Of a stretch of DNA of 64,000 bases, positions 43,601-54,439 are shown piece after piece. The notes under the pieces were generated by a model that was given only the letters and a program-made list of their open reading frames with translations, was not told the origin of the DNA and did not search any database. Position 1 is the stretch's first letter. Each line of letters opens with the position of its first letter. The stretch is taken from NCBI GenBank assembly GCA_023091665.1, contig JALJCQ010000012.1, positions 3,534,001 to 3,598,000 of the forward strand. Reading direction: 5' to 3'. The DNA comes from Pythium myriotylum (lineage: Eukaryota; Oomycota; Peronosporomycetes; Pythiales; Pythiaceae). The translations under genes were made by a program, and so were the position numbers.

Positions 43601-44289
43601 TCGGCGAGATCCCGAGCGCGCCTTCACCGCCAGTTTGACTGCGCCTTTAGTGACAGACCGGCACCACGGGCGTTGGGCACTCCTGCTCCAGAGCCAGCGC
43701 CGGCTCCGGCTCTGGTATTGGGCAACAATAACCCGACTATGCAGCAATGTGAGGAGCGCAGCTAGTTCTCTGCCCTAGCGCCTTCTCGGAACTTGATCTC
43801 TCCCCTCACGTCGGATACCGGTGGCCAAGTCCGTCGACCTGCCGCCTCCAAGATTTCAAGGCTTGCCCTCTGGCGCCTGGGATCGTAAACCTACTCAAAA
43901 CTTACTCCGCGTGTCCGCGTGATGCATTGGTGGGGCGTCATACGCTGCTGGAAAGGCTATCACCGCGATAAAAAAACGAGATCGATCTGATCGCAATCTC
44001 TAACACCATGCCGCCAATAGTCTTTTGATGCGTCCCATCCGTCGCTGGAGAACGATCGAAAGGGTCTCATGGGAGCATCTGCACCTGACGACATGCGCAG
44101 GCTTTCCGCCCACGAAATTCACGACAGTGATGAGACTCCTCAACCAAGATGATCTTAACTAAAAACCTAACGCACTTTGCGAACGATTTGTCATTGGCTC
44201 ACCCAATAAATTAGTACGTTTCTACGCCTGACCATCAAGTGACCGTGGACCCACAGGTCACGCCCTGCACATAGAAAAGACGCCGACCT
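43601..44289. other. Intergenic between LINE and lipocalin copy 2
   Basis: 43601-43765 holds an open frame with GTPAPEPAPAPAL-type low complexity, possibly host sequence interrupted by the LINE. The rest has no recognised feature. Confidence 0.4.
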
Positions 44290-44445
44290 GACCCTCAAAT
44301 TGACTACGCACCAAGTCACATGTACCGAGGACACCACATCTATACTACTCGGTCGCTATCGCTATCGCCATCTATGTCTCTCTTTTTCTACCTGTGTCTC
44401 TGTTTGTGTATCTGTATCGGTATCTGTCTCGGCGGCGACCGAAGT

Positions 44446-45132
44446 TTACTTGTACACACAGCCCTTGTGGGTGACCTTGGCGAGCCCCGAGACGTCGTAG
44501 CCCTTGGCCTTGGCGAGCGCGACGAGCTTGGCTTCGACGGCGGGTGTGACCGAGGTCTGCTTGCTGACGATGCGCAGCGCCATGCCCGTGGGCGGTAGGC
44601 AGCCGCCGGCCGTCTTGGTCGTGGGCGGGCCGCCCGTGGCCGTGATGACCCAGTCGTAGGTCTCGCCCGTGAACTGCGTGGTGGCCAAGGCCGAGGTCAT
44701 GGCGGCGAGCAGGTCCTTGAACGAGCCGGCCTCGATGATCCAGTAGGGGATGTTGGCGGTGCCGAGCGAGAGCAGCGCCTGCGCGGGCTTGGTCTTGTCC
44801 GGGATCTTGCCGTTGAGCGCGAGCGTGGTGCGCGGTCCGGTGGCGTTGCCGGCGTTGCTGCCGATGACGACGCGCGGCGAGACGGTCTTGTCGGCGGCGT
44901 TGACCGTGTGCGAGAGCACGCCGAAGTCACAGAAGACGGGCGCCGGGTTGCCGACGGTGACCATTTGGAGCGTGTATCCGGTGGCGTCGAAGTAGACGCT
45001 GGGGTTGAGGTTGGCCTTGGTGGCGAAGTTGGGTGGCGGGCAGGTCTGCGCGTGGGCGACGTCGAGTGTGTGCGCGGCGGCGAGGAGGGCGATGGTGGCG
45101 GTGGTGGCGAGGGTGGGCGTGGCGAGTCGCAT
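44446..45132 (-). CDS. Secreted lipocalin-like protein, copy 2 (only intact copy)
   Basis: 228 residues, single exon. Signal peptide about 1-29 (cleavage after AHA-Q). Mature protein has four cysteines (C31, C68, C178, C225), fitting two disulfides. Lipocalin-like features are YWIIE (130-134), YDWVITATGG (159-168), then MALRIVSKQ and a C-terminal helix AKLVALAKAKGYDVSGL followed by GC near the end, as in the apolipoprotein D/Blc group. Such proteins carry small hydrophobic ligands outside the cell. An elicitin fold was considered and rejected (wrong size and cysteine pattern). The leader of about 125 bp contains CCAGCCAG repeats and the context GAAACCATG. The family call is from motif recognition and moderately certain; secretion is well supported. 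Confidence 0.78.
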   Translation of the reverse strand: MRLATPTLATTATIALLAAAHTLDVAHAQTCPPPNFATKANLNPSVYFDATGYTLQMVTVGNPAPVFCDFGVLSHTVNAADKTVSPRVVIGSNAGNATGPRTTLALNGKIPDKTKPAQALLSLGTANIPYWIIEAGSFKDLLAAMTSALATTQFTGETYDWVITATGGPPTTKTAGGCLPPTGMALRIVSKQTSVTPAVEAKLVALAKAKGYDVSGLAKVTHKGCVYK

Positions 45133-45257
45133 GGTTTCTTGTTGGATGTGGTGTTGGTGGTGTTGGTGGTGGAGGAGGTGTTGGCTGGCTGGCTGGTTGT
45201 CTGGCTGTCTGGTGGTAGTTGGCTAGTAAGGGAGTTGGTCTGCTTGCCGACTGCCTA

Positions 45258-45273
45258 GGAAATGTTGGAATGA
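45258..45273 (-). promoter_or_regulatory. Inr + FPR core promoter of lipocalin copy 2
   Basis: Minus strand TCATTCC, two bases, CATTTCC, identical to copies 1 and 3. Confidence 0.7.
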
Positions 45274-45911
<638 letters not shown>

Positions 45912-46076
45912 TTGGATGGAGGTGTGGTGTGCAGATGGGTTTGCGTATTGAACGGAGACCGAGCGGATAATCGAAGGAGATTGGTTCCATTCCGTTCCAT
46001 TCCATCGTTGCACCCGTCACCACCACAAATGCAAGAAAAAGGAAACTCCGTAGACATACGGCGCAGTAAACTGGTG

Positions 46077-46893
46077 GTTGGACCGCGCTGAAGTTAACCG
46101 GATCAAGTTCCTGTCCAACTTCACGAGACTGTCCCGAGCGCACCGAGACCAGTTGGAAACCAGGATCGCTCGGAGACGGCCGACTGGGCTCTCTGACCGA
46201 CTGGGCTCTCTGGCCGACTGGGCTCTCTGGCCGACTGGGCTGTCTCGACGGCTGGATGGCCGCTCCCCGAGGCTTGTTCGGTATTGTGTGTTGCCTTTCG
46301 CATGTGGACCGGACCGTCTTCTTATGACACCGGAAGTACACAAGTTGGCTTCGTAAACAAATTCGTACAGAAGAATGTGGAACAGCCGCTCCGTTCACTC
46401 CGTCCAAGCACACACGATCAATCGGAGGACGGCGCAGATGCGAATCATTCGTTCTTCCAATCCAACAACACCCCATCGTTTGTCAAACGGCCTACCGAAG
46501 TTGTCTATCAAAGACCACCACAAACCCAATGGGTTACATGGAACTCCATGGGATATTAGGATGGAACGGCCGACGCACCATTCCCACCTTCCCACCTCCA
46601 GCCTCGGCCACAGCACACAGGGCCCACCCTCGCTCACCCAGGTAAGCGGTACATCGGACTCAACGAATACGCCCTGGCACCAACAGCCAACAGCAGATTC
46701 TAGTCGCTCGGAGGATACGGAAGGTACGGAGGGAACTACTCTGGACTGCCTTCAACGTCGAACTTGAACACGACCCACGACAGGCTAGTGCCGCTCCCGA
46801 TGCCGCGTCCGATGCGGCTCGCCGAGACAACTGTCGTGCCCAGGACGGCCCATAGCGCTGGACGTCCCATCCCTCACTCATTCCAACATTTCC
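46077..46893 (+). repeat. Upstream arm of copy 3 (direct copy of arm B)
   Basis: Near-identical to about 12221-13067, including the core promoter. Together with the copy-2 arm it makes a second head-to-head arrangement like that at 9.8-13 kb. Confidence 0.88.
46878..46893 (+). promoter_or_regulatory. Inr + FPR core promoter of lipocalin copy 3
   Basis: TCATTCC (46878-46884) and CATTTCC (46887-46893), about 145 bp before the ATG. Confidence 0.7.
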
Positions 46894-47684
46894 TAGGCAG
46901 TCGGCAAGCAGACCAACTCCCGAACTAGCCAACTACCACCAGCCAGCCAGACAACCAGCCAGCCAGCCAGCCAGCCAACCACCTCCACCTCCAACACCAC
47001 CACCACCACCACCACCACCACTTCCAACAAGAAACCATGCGACTCGCCACGCCCACCCTCGCCACCACCGCCACCATCGCCCTCCTCGCCGCCGCGCACA
47101 CACTCGACGTCGCCCACGCGCAGACCTGCCCGCCACCCAACTTCGCCACCAAGGCCAACCTCAACCCCAGCGTCTACTTCGACGCCACCGGATACACGCT
47201 CCAAATGGTCACCGTCGGCAACCCGGCGCCCGTCTTCTGTGACTTCGGCGTGCTCTCGCACACGGTCAACGCCGCCGACAAGACCGTCTCGCCGCGCGTC
47301 GTCATCGGCAGCAACGCCGGCAACGCCACCGGACCGCGCACCACGCTCGCGCTCAACGGCAAGATCCCGGACAAGACCAAGCCCGCGCAGGCGCTGCTCT
47401 CGCTCGGCACCGCCAACATCCCCTACTGGATCATCGAGGCCGGCTCGTTCAAGGACCTGCTCGCCGCCATGACCTCGGCCTTGGCCACCACGCAGTTCAC
47501 GGGCGAGACCTACGACTGGGTCATCACGGCCACGGGCGGCCCGCCCACGACCAAGACGGCCGGCGGCTGCCTACCGCCCACGGGCATGGCGCTGCGCATC
47601 GTCAGCAAGCAGACCTCGGTCACACCCGCCGTCGAAGCCAAGCTCGTCGCGCTCGCCAAGGCCAAGGGCTACGACGTCTCGGGG

Positions 47685-48144
47685 TGTGGAGTGTCGACCT
47701 TCACTCAGCATGTTCAAGCCGATCACTCGGCCAGCAACCACTATCGTAGCAACCATTCCCAACAGCATGAACAGCAACAACCAACAGCATCAACAACCAA
47801 TAGCATGAACACTACAACAGCATGAACAGCATTATCAGGATCAGCATCATCAGGAACAGCATCATCATGATCAGCACCATCATGATCAGCACCATCATGA
47901 TCAGCACCATCATGATCAGCACCATCATGAACGGCATCATTTTGCCCGCAGCACGAGTGCGCCTGGCAGCAGCAGCATCATCACGGCGCGACTCATCAAC
48001 TCGCCACAGAGGACGCCCCATGGTCCCCATGAGGGCGCCCTCTTCCATGTACCCCAGCGGCAGTAGGAACTAGGACCAAACTTGTGGCGACAAAATATAC
48101 TCACTTGCAAACTTGCATCGCAACCAGCACCTGGACATACCATA
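47685..48144 (+). repeat. 5' LTR of gypsy element 2
   Basis: 460 bp; four copies of the CATGATCAGCAC minisatellite unit. Confidence 0.93.
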
Positions 48145-48271
48145 AAGAATTCTTTGGCTTACGCCAGTTAGCAAGCAATCCAGCAAGCAAAACTAATCTC
48201 GCAAGTGGAAGCAACCCTCGCCCGCGCGATGCCGCCTGGCCGTGTCGACAAGGACGGCGACGTCGAAATGA

Positions 48272-51200
48272 ATGCCGCCTGTGTTCGAGTTCACCAAGGC
48301 CCCTCGCTTGACCTCGTGGGACCAACCAAGTCTGGTGCAGTGGCACCGTGATCGCCTACAGTATGATCGCCGGATCGTGGAGCGATGCGCCGTCACTAAC
48401 GAGGCCGTCGAGGCCGTGATGGCGAGCGTGCGCTCGTCAATCGAGACTCGCCTTCTCGACCAGCTCTTCAAGTATATCCTCCGAGTGGATGAGGAGCTGG
48501 CGACGGATGAGGAAATCATGAATAAGATCAAGCAGCGATGTAACGAGCTGCAGAACCGCCACGTACCGGACATCGACGACCTGTTCCGTCGCCATCTGAA
48601 GATGAACATGTCCATGGCTGACGTTGAAGCACGGTTGGTTAACTACTTCGGTGACTTCGATCGCATTATCGAGGAGAAGGGTCTCAAGGACCTACTAGGT
48701 ACTACGAGCTCGACTGCTGATGACTACAAGAACAAGATGAAGGACCGCTGCCGCATCTTGACGGCCAACCTAGAGCCGCCTGCCTTGAGAACCGAGGTCC
48801 AACGCCTGGTCGCATTCCAGCACCGCGCTGCGAAGACGAGCGACCTTGCGCTGTTCGACCTGGTGCTCGAGCGAGCCAGGGAGCAGCAGAACTACCACGT
48901 TATGAGCGCCGAGGCGAATGGGAGGCGCCAAGTCGAGTCGAGGCGAAGTGCGCCGCGTGCTGCGGCTCCCGCTGGCGCTGCTACTCTGCCGACACCACAA
49001 CCGCCGCGCACCGTCCCTTTTCTCACAGAAGCTTCTCGTGCGCCGCGCACTGGGTGTTGGCACTGTAAAGGTGACCACTGGCTTCGTGATTGCCCGACCG
49101 CGTCCGAAGAAGACAAGAAGGCAGCGACTGCTGCTATGAGAAAGGTCAAGGCTGCCCGCCACGTCCAGGTCAAGACCCTGCGAGTGGCCGGCAGTGAGCC
49201 GGGCCGCAGCATGGTCATCATTAATGACGTGTTCGAACTTCCCTTTGTCGCTGACACCGGCGCCGAGTGCAACTTGATTCCCCGGCAGGCAGTGAACGAG
49301 ATGCGCGATTTAGATATCCTGCCAACTTACAAGAAGCTTGATGAGCCTGTGACCATAGAGACAGCGGGAGGGAAGCGAGACCTGTGCACACATAAGTGTG
49401 AGGTGGATCTGAAGATCGGGACCCCGGCAGGCAACGTAAACGTCCGCCGCGTCTCCTGCCTTGTGCTCGAGGGCAACGATGACTCCTTCTTAATGGGCAG
49501 GCCGACCCTGGAAAGCCTTGGCATCGATGTTGATGGCATGTTCGAGCAATTGGCCCGTCGCCAAGCTGACGATGGCGACGACATCCCTGATGGCGTCATC
49601 ATTGGTGAGGACCGCGAAGGCGAGATCGAAGCCCTGATGCACGGTATGTTGAATGACGCCATCAACAACGGATTTCCGCCGCGGCTCCTACCGCGACTGA
49701 AGACTCTCCTGTGGTCGTTTAGTGACATCTTCCGAGTTCGCTTGGGCCCTGACGCTGCGGCTGACGTTGATTCACTCCGTGTGACGTTCAAGGAGGACGC
49801 CCCACCGCATAGGTGCCGCCAGAGGCGCTATCCTGAGGCGCAGAGCGAATTCATGCGGAAATATGTTGAGGACCTAGAGCGGTTTGGCATGATCAAGAAG
49901 AATAATCACAGCAAGTGGGCGTCAGCAACTATATTGGTGAAGAAGAGCGGATCAGAGAACGACTTCAGGATCGTCAACGACTATCGACCGGTGAATGCTA
50001 TGACCGTACCGATAGCTGGCACCATGCCTGACCTTGCGAAAGCGAAGGACCGTGTTCGGGGAGCCAAGGCGCTGGGAAAGTTCGATCTCTTCAAAGGCTT
50101 TTGGCAGTTCCCTTTGGACCCTAGCTGCCAGGAGCAATTCAGTTTTATGACCGATGACGGCGTCTACACTCCATTAAGAGTGCCGCAAGGCGCGATGGAC
50201 TCACCGCTCCATTTCCAGAGCCAGATGCAGACGGTGTTCGCGGACGAACTCTATCACAGCGTGATCATCTGGATTGATGACGTCGTAGTATACGGATCGA
50301 GTGATGAGGATTACCTTGACAACCTACGCGCATTCTTTTTGAAACTCCGTCGATACAACCTGAGGTTGAGCGCACCGAAGAGCACGGTTTATGCGAAGAG
50401 TGTGACCTGGTGCGGACGTGTGATTAGTGGCGATGGCATGCAGCAAGACCCCGACCGCGTCAAGGCACTGACCAGTCTGCCACTGCCGGCGAACGCTGGT
50501 GAATTGCAGTACTTCCTGTGTGCTGCTGGGTGGATGCGTGAGTCTGTCGTCGACTACGCTCGCATCTTCGAGCCACTCCAGCACAAACTTGACCTGTCGC
50601 TCAAGAACCACAGTAAGAAGGCACGGGAGGCTAAGAAGGTGACACTATCCTGGTCCGATGAAGAGATTGATTCCTATGAGAACGCTAAACGCGTGCTGGC
50701 GAGCCCGAACGAGCTAGTGTTTCCCCATGCAGACGCGGAGGTCTGTCTTTTCACAGACGCCTCGGATCTAGGATGGGCTGCCATAGTGACTCAAGTCCGT
50801 CAGTGGGACGCGAGTGAGCCCGTTGTGCAACAAAAGCACGAGCTGTTAATCTGCAAAGGCGGATGTTTCCGTGGCGCGCAAGTGAACTGGTCTGTTATCG
50901 AGAAAGAGGCCTACCCAATAGTGCGCGCATGCGGTGATCTCGAATATTTGCTCCAACGACCGAACGGTTTTCGCATGTTCTGCGACCACGCTAATTTGAT
51001 CAAAGTATTTGACAACGACACAGAGATGAAGCAACACGTACGAGGAAAGCTACAGAGGTGGTCGTTCAAACTGGTGGGCCTCAAGTATGAGATCGAGCAC
51101 ATTCGGGGTAGTGACAACGTATGGGCGGACATGGTGTCCAGGTGGGGACCCCGTGCCGAACGCGAGCACGAGCACGAGCGTGAGGTAGCGGTGCGGGTGG

Positions 51201-52729
51201 TTCGTACCCGGGCGCAGGGCCACGTCTCTGAGCTCAGACCACTCCAGGACGACACGTTTGAGTGGCCAACCGTGGCCGCCGTGACCGCCGCACAGCAACT
51301 ACACCTCAGGTACCTGGATGGTACCGATTATGCACGAGAGGGCGAAATGATTCTAGTTGACGGCAAGTTGTGGATCCCTACGACAGACAACGAGCTACTC
51401 CAACGCATTCTGATCGTCGCACACTGCGGTGTCCAAGGCCACCGCGGCGAGGACATCATGTTGAACCAGCTGAATCAACACTACTCTATAGACCGTGCAA
51501 CTCAGCACGTGCGTCGCTTCCACCAGAAGTGCTTGCTGTGCAAGCACATTAAGGGCCGGAAGCTCGTGCAGCGCCATTGGGGCGACCACAACGCAGCAAC
51601 TGAGCGCAACGAGGTGCTCCACATGGACTATCTGTTCATGGGGCCATCATACGGCACCGAAAAATATCTCCTTGCCCTCAAGGACGAACTTACCCACTTT
51701 TGTGAACTGGTGCCCTGTGACTCACCAACAAGTGACACCGCTGCAGAAGCCATCCTTGACTGGTACAAGCGTTACGGGGCAGCCAAGAAATGGCAATCCG
51801 ACCAAGGCAGCCATTTTAAAAACGCCCTCATGGCTACGTTGAGTGAGCGGCTAAAGGGGGTCCAGGCGTTCACTCCAGTCTACTCCCCATGGTTGAATGG
51901 TACGGTTGAGCGTCTCAACCGCGATATACTACAGGTGATTCGCGCACTGCTTCTAGAGGCGCAACTGGACACGAAGAGCTGGCGCTACATCCTTCCTATA
52001 GTGCAAGCGAATTTGAATCATGCTCCCGTCGCAAGCCTGGCCGGCAGAGCTCCGGTCGAGCTCTTCACGGGCCTGTCCGCAGCGATTGCGCTCGACACGA
52101 TCCTCCGCCCGACTGTGGCGAGCGATGAGCTCAGCGTACGCGCGATCGACGTCGTGGTGGCGGCTCCCGCGCTGGAGAAACTGCGAGCTAGCCTCGCAGG
52201 GTGGCACCGGGACGCGGTGGACGCCAAGGAGAAGCGCCGCCTCCAACAGATGGCCAGCAAGAAGCACGGGACCACTAGCAACTTCCATGTCGGAGACTAT
52301 GTACTCTGGTCACGCGTTGACAGCCGTCTGGACGGCAACAAGCTCATGGTCCGCTGGGTGGGCCCTTTCCGCGTCGCTGAGACGCTCCCTTACTCTTACG
52401 TGATCCAACACATATTGACCAACGAGCGCTACGAGGTCCACGCGACGCGTCTCAAGTTCTACCACGATGCGAGTCTCAACGAGACAGAAGAGATCCGCCG
52501 CCATGTCGCCCACCAGGGGCTCACCATGGCCGTCCGCGAGATCCGCGATCATCGCCGCAACAACACCACACGCCAGTGGGAGCTTTTGGTGGCGTGGCGT
52601 GGCCTTGAAGCCGACGAAGACTCGTGGGAGCCACTCCAGGACATTTACTCGGATGTGCCTGTGCTCGTGCGCGCCTACATCACGGCTCGGGATGTACCCG
52701 CACTTGAAAATGCCATTGCCCACTTGTAA
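48272..52729 (+). CDS. Gag-Pol polyprotein of gypsy chromovirus 2
   Basis: 1,485 residues in one frame. Gag helical region 1-230; zinc knuckle CWHCKGDHWLRDC (262-274, spacing CX2CX3HX4C, one shorter than usual); aspartic protease ADTGAECN (D328); RT with FDLFKGFWQFPL and catalytic IWIDDVVVYG (D669, D670; Trp where Tyr/Phe is usual); RNase H FTDASDLGWAA (D829); integrase HHCC (HCGVQGHRG, CLLCKHIK) and DDE core D1119, D1177, E1213 with the canonical 35-residue spacing. A C-terminal chromodomain has WELLVAWRGLEADEDSWEPLQDI. It makes virus-like particles, copies RNA to cDNA and integrates it; the chromodomain likely targets modified chromatin. No stop codon separates gag and pol, so no recoding signal is needed. 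Confidence 0.95.
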   Translation: MPPVFEFTKAPRLTSWDQPSLVQWHRDRLQYDRRIVERCAVTNEAVEAVMASVRSSIETRLLDQLFKYILRVDEELATDEEIMNKIKQRCNELQNRHVPDIDDLFRRHLKMNMSMADVEARLVNYFGDFDRIIEEKGLKDLLGTTSSTADDYKNKMKDRCRILTANLEPPALRTEVQRLVAFQHRAAKTSDLALFDLVLERAREQQNYHVMSAEANGRRQVESRRSAPRAAAPAGAATLPTPQPPRTVPFLTEASRAPRTGCWHCKGDHWLRDCPTASEEDKKAATAAMRKVKAARHVQVKTLRVAGSEPGRSMVIINDVFELPFVADTGAECNLIPRQAVNEMRDLDILPTYKKLDEPVTIETAGGKRDLCTHKCEVDLKIGTPAGNVNVRRVSCLVLEGNDDSFLMGRPTLESLGIDVDGMFEQLARRQADDGDDIPDGVIIGEDREGEIEALMHGMLNDAINNGFPPRLLPRLKTLLWSFSDIFRVRLGPDAAADVDSLRVTFKEDAPPHRCRQRRYPEAQSEFMRKYVEDLERFGMIKKNNHSKWASATILVKKSGSENDFRIVNDYRPVNAMTVPIAGTMPDLAKAKDRVRGAKALGKFDLFKGFWQFPLDPSCQEQFSFMTDDGVYTPLRVPQGAMDSPLHFQSQMQTVFADELYHSVIIWIDDVVVYGSSDEDYLDNLRAFFLKLRRYNLRLSAPKSTVYAKSVTWCGRVISGDGMQQDPDRVKALTSLPLPANAGELQYFLCAAGWMRESVVDYARIFEPLQHKLDLSLKNHSKKAREAKKVTLSWSDEEIDSYENAKRVLASPNELVFPHADAEVCLFTDASDLGWAAIVTQVRQWDASEPVVQQKHELLICKGGCFRGAQVNWSVIEKEAYPIVRACGDLEYLLQRPNGFRMFCDHANLIKVFDNDTEMKQHVRGKLQRWSFKLVGLKYEIEHIRGSDNVWADMVSRWGPRAEREHEHEREVAVRVVRTRAQGHVSELRPLQDDTFEWPTVAAVTAAQQLHLRYLDGTDYAREGEMILVDGKLWIPTTDNELLQRILIVAHCGVQGHRGEDIMLNQLNQHYSIDRATQHVRRFHQKCLLCKHIKGRKLVQRHWGDHNAATERNEVLHMDYLFMGPSYGTEKYLLALKDELTHFCELVPCDSPTSDTAAEAILDWYKRYGAAKKWQSDQGSHFKNALMATLSERLKGVQAFTPVYSPWLNGTVERLNRDILQVIRALLLEAQLDTKSWRYILPIVQANLNHAPVASLAGRAPVELFTGLSAAIALDTILRPTVASDELSVRAIDVVVAAPALEKLRASLAGWHRDAVDAKEKRRLQQMASKKHGTTSNFHVGDYVLWSRVDSRLDGNKLMVRWVGPFRVAETLPYSYVIQHILTNERYEVHATRLKFYHDASLNETEEIRRHVAHQGLTMAVREIRDHRRNNTTRQWELLVAWRGLEADEDSWEPLQDIYSDVPVLVRAYITARDVPALENAIAHL

Positions 52730-52804
52730 CACCATGGTTACAAATCAGCTGTGACGAACATGGATACATTTCGGTGATTTTGAGTGATCGACTTTGGGGG
52801 GTGT

Positions 52805-53279
52805 TGTGGAGTGTCGACCTTCACTCAGCATGTTCAAGCCGATCACTCGGCCAGCAACCACTATCGTAGCAACCATTCCCAACAGCATGAACAGCAACAA
52901 CCAACAGCATCAACAACCAATAGCATGAACACTACAACAGCATGAACAGCATTATCAGGATCAGCATCATCAGGAACAGCATCATCATGATCAGCACCAT
53001 CATGATCAGCACCATCATGATCAGCACCATCATGATCAGCACCATCATGATCAGCACCATCATGAACGGCATCATTTTGCCCGCAGCACGAGTGCGCCTG
53101 GCAGCAGCAGCATCATCACGGCGCGACTCATCAACTCGCCACAGAGGACGCCCCATGGTCCCCATGAGGGCGCCCTCTTCCATGTACCCCAGCGGCAGTA
53201 GGAACTAGGACCAAACTTGTGGCGACAAAATATACTCACTTGCAAACTTGCATCGCAACCAGCACCTGGACATACCATA
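52805..53279 (+). repeat. 3' LTR of gypsy element 2
   Basis: 475 bp; five copies of the minisatellite unit, otherwise identical by eye to the 5' LTR. Confidence 0.93.
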
Positions 53280-53483
53280 CGGGGCTCGCCAAGGTCACCC
53301 ACAAGGGCTGTGTGTACAAGTAAACTTCGGTCGCCGCCGAGACAGATACCGATACAGATACACAAACAGAGACACAGGTAGAAAAAGAGAGACAGAGACG
53401 GCGATAGCGATAGCGACCGAGTAATGTAGACGTGGTGTCCGCGGTGCATGTGACTCCGTGTGTAGCCAGCTGTGTAGATGTAT

Positions 53484-53541
53484 TCATTTGTAACCATAGA
53501 TATTCATCCGTAACCGTAGATATTCATCCGTAACCGTAGAT
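53484..53541 (+). repeat. 20-bp tandem repeat, about three units
   Basis: Units of ATTCATCCGTAACCGTAGAT type; the first is diverged (ATTCATTTGTAACCATAGAT). Confidence 0.8.
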
Positions 53542-53631
53542 ATGGGCACTCAATGTTCAATGCACTATCTCAGTACCTGGAGCTGTATCCACTCCAACAC
53601 TACATTCTCAACGTTTTCTAGACGTACCAGA

Positions 53632-53749
53632 GGGGGGTTCAACTGATTTCCATTTGTGGGGACTTCTTGATCTGCTACTCTAACACACTACAATACATCT
53701 AGTTTTACATGTGCTATGTAGCGCGCGAAGAACACACAGACCCCATGGG
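53632..53749 (-). mobile_element. 5'-truncated LINE tail insertion with 11-bp target duplication
   Basis: About 118 bp flanked by GACGTACCAGA at 53621-53631 and 53750-53760. The insert (53634-53742) is the reverse complement of 55319-55427 at about 90% identity, which lies at the 3' end of a LINE fragment. Fits a very short, 5'-truncated LINE copy in minus orientation. Confidence 0.75.
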
Positions 53750-53803
53750 GACGTACCAGACACTAACTAGGGTCGATAGTGACGTGGATTTGGTTGAGAC
53801 GGG

Positions 53804-53840
53804 ACCTCTCCATTGCCACGTTACGTGGCGATGGAGAGGT
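53804..53840. repeat. 17-bp hairpin, one mismatch
   Basis: Arms ACCTCTCCATTGCCACG and CGTGGCGATGGAGAGGT with a 3-nt loop. Confidence 0.8.
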
Positions 53841-54439
53841 ATATAGAATAAAGAAGAAATGAAAACCACACTTGAACGTGCCAAATTCAGGTGTGGATTT
53901 CGATTTCCTCATCAACAAACGTGGCGTTGGCGGGGCAGCATGAGTTCATTGATGCTGCTTAACGAATGGTTGAGACTCTATGAGTCCGCCTAGGAAGTGG
54001 AGTGGTGGGTTATTCGCGGAAAGACGAAAATGAGCCGTGGGGAGCGCATGTGCCCCAGTACGACTACTGCCGACAGCCACTCTAAACTTTAGGAAAATTT
54101 GCTTCCAAATCTTCGATTTCGAAAACTCTCCTTTTTCTTTTATTCTTTTCTGCGCGCACCAAACATAAGTAATTGTACTCACGCACCGTGTGACCCGTCA
54201 AGCTTGCTCTGACCTCTCCAAGGTGCTGCACAACGACCTAGTTCCGTGGCCCGCAGCTTCTACTTTTCTAATTAGTTCTTCGATGTAGAAACCAGCCAAG
54301 CCATTCGAGTTCACTAGTCAGAATCGTGGAGCGCGGATCCCTGAACGATTGGCTGAGGACCATCGGCTCATGGTCAATCTTCTGTCGGGATATCCTTCGT
54401 CCTAAGAACACTGGAGGTCACCAGAGTCACCAGAGACAA

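Larger units (their letters stand above)
44290..45273 (-). repeat. Duplicated unit C: lipocalin copy 2 with its flanks
   Basis: Reverse-oriented copy of 13052-14040, including 3' flank short repeats, gene, 5' leader and Inr-FPR. Confidence 0.88.
47685..53279 (+). mobile_element. Ty3/gypsy chromovirus 2, intact and young
   Basis: LTRs at 47685-48144 (460 bp) and 52805-53279 (475 bp), starting TGTGG and ending CCATA. They look identical except that the 3' LTR has five instead of four copies of a 15-bp CATGATCAGCACCAT-type unit. The target duplication CGGGG (47680-47684, 53280-53284) lies inside lipocalin copy 3. A polypurine tract TTTGGGGGG precedes the 3' LTR. One uninterrupted 1,485-codon gag-pol ORF. 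All signs point to a recent, possibly still active insertion. Confidence 0.95.
47037..53323 (+). pseudogene. Lipocalin-like copy 3, split by gypsy element 2
   Basis: Coding sequence is identical in frame to copy 2 from 47037 to 47684 (through GYDVSG). It is then interrupted by the LTR element 47685-53279 and resumes at 53280 with the duplicated CGGGG followed by the last codons (LAKVTHKGCVYK) and stop at 53321-53323. Without the insertion the gene would read through normally. In its present state the frame runs into the LTR and ends at 47825, giving a 262-residue product that lacks the final cysteine. Confidence 0.9.
53324..54439. other. 3' flank of lipocalin copy 3, small repeats, LINE tail insertion
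   Basis: 53324-53470 matches the 3' flanks of copies 1 and 2. Then come a 20-bp repeat array, a truncated LINE insertion with duplication, and a hairpin. No gene recognised. Confidence 0.55.

Noticed and set aside
47820..47945. CRISPR-like array of CATGATCAGCACCAT
   Set aside because: Simple 15-bp minisatellite within an LTR, no spacers.
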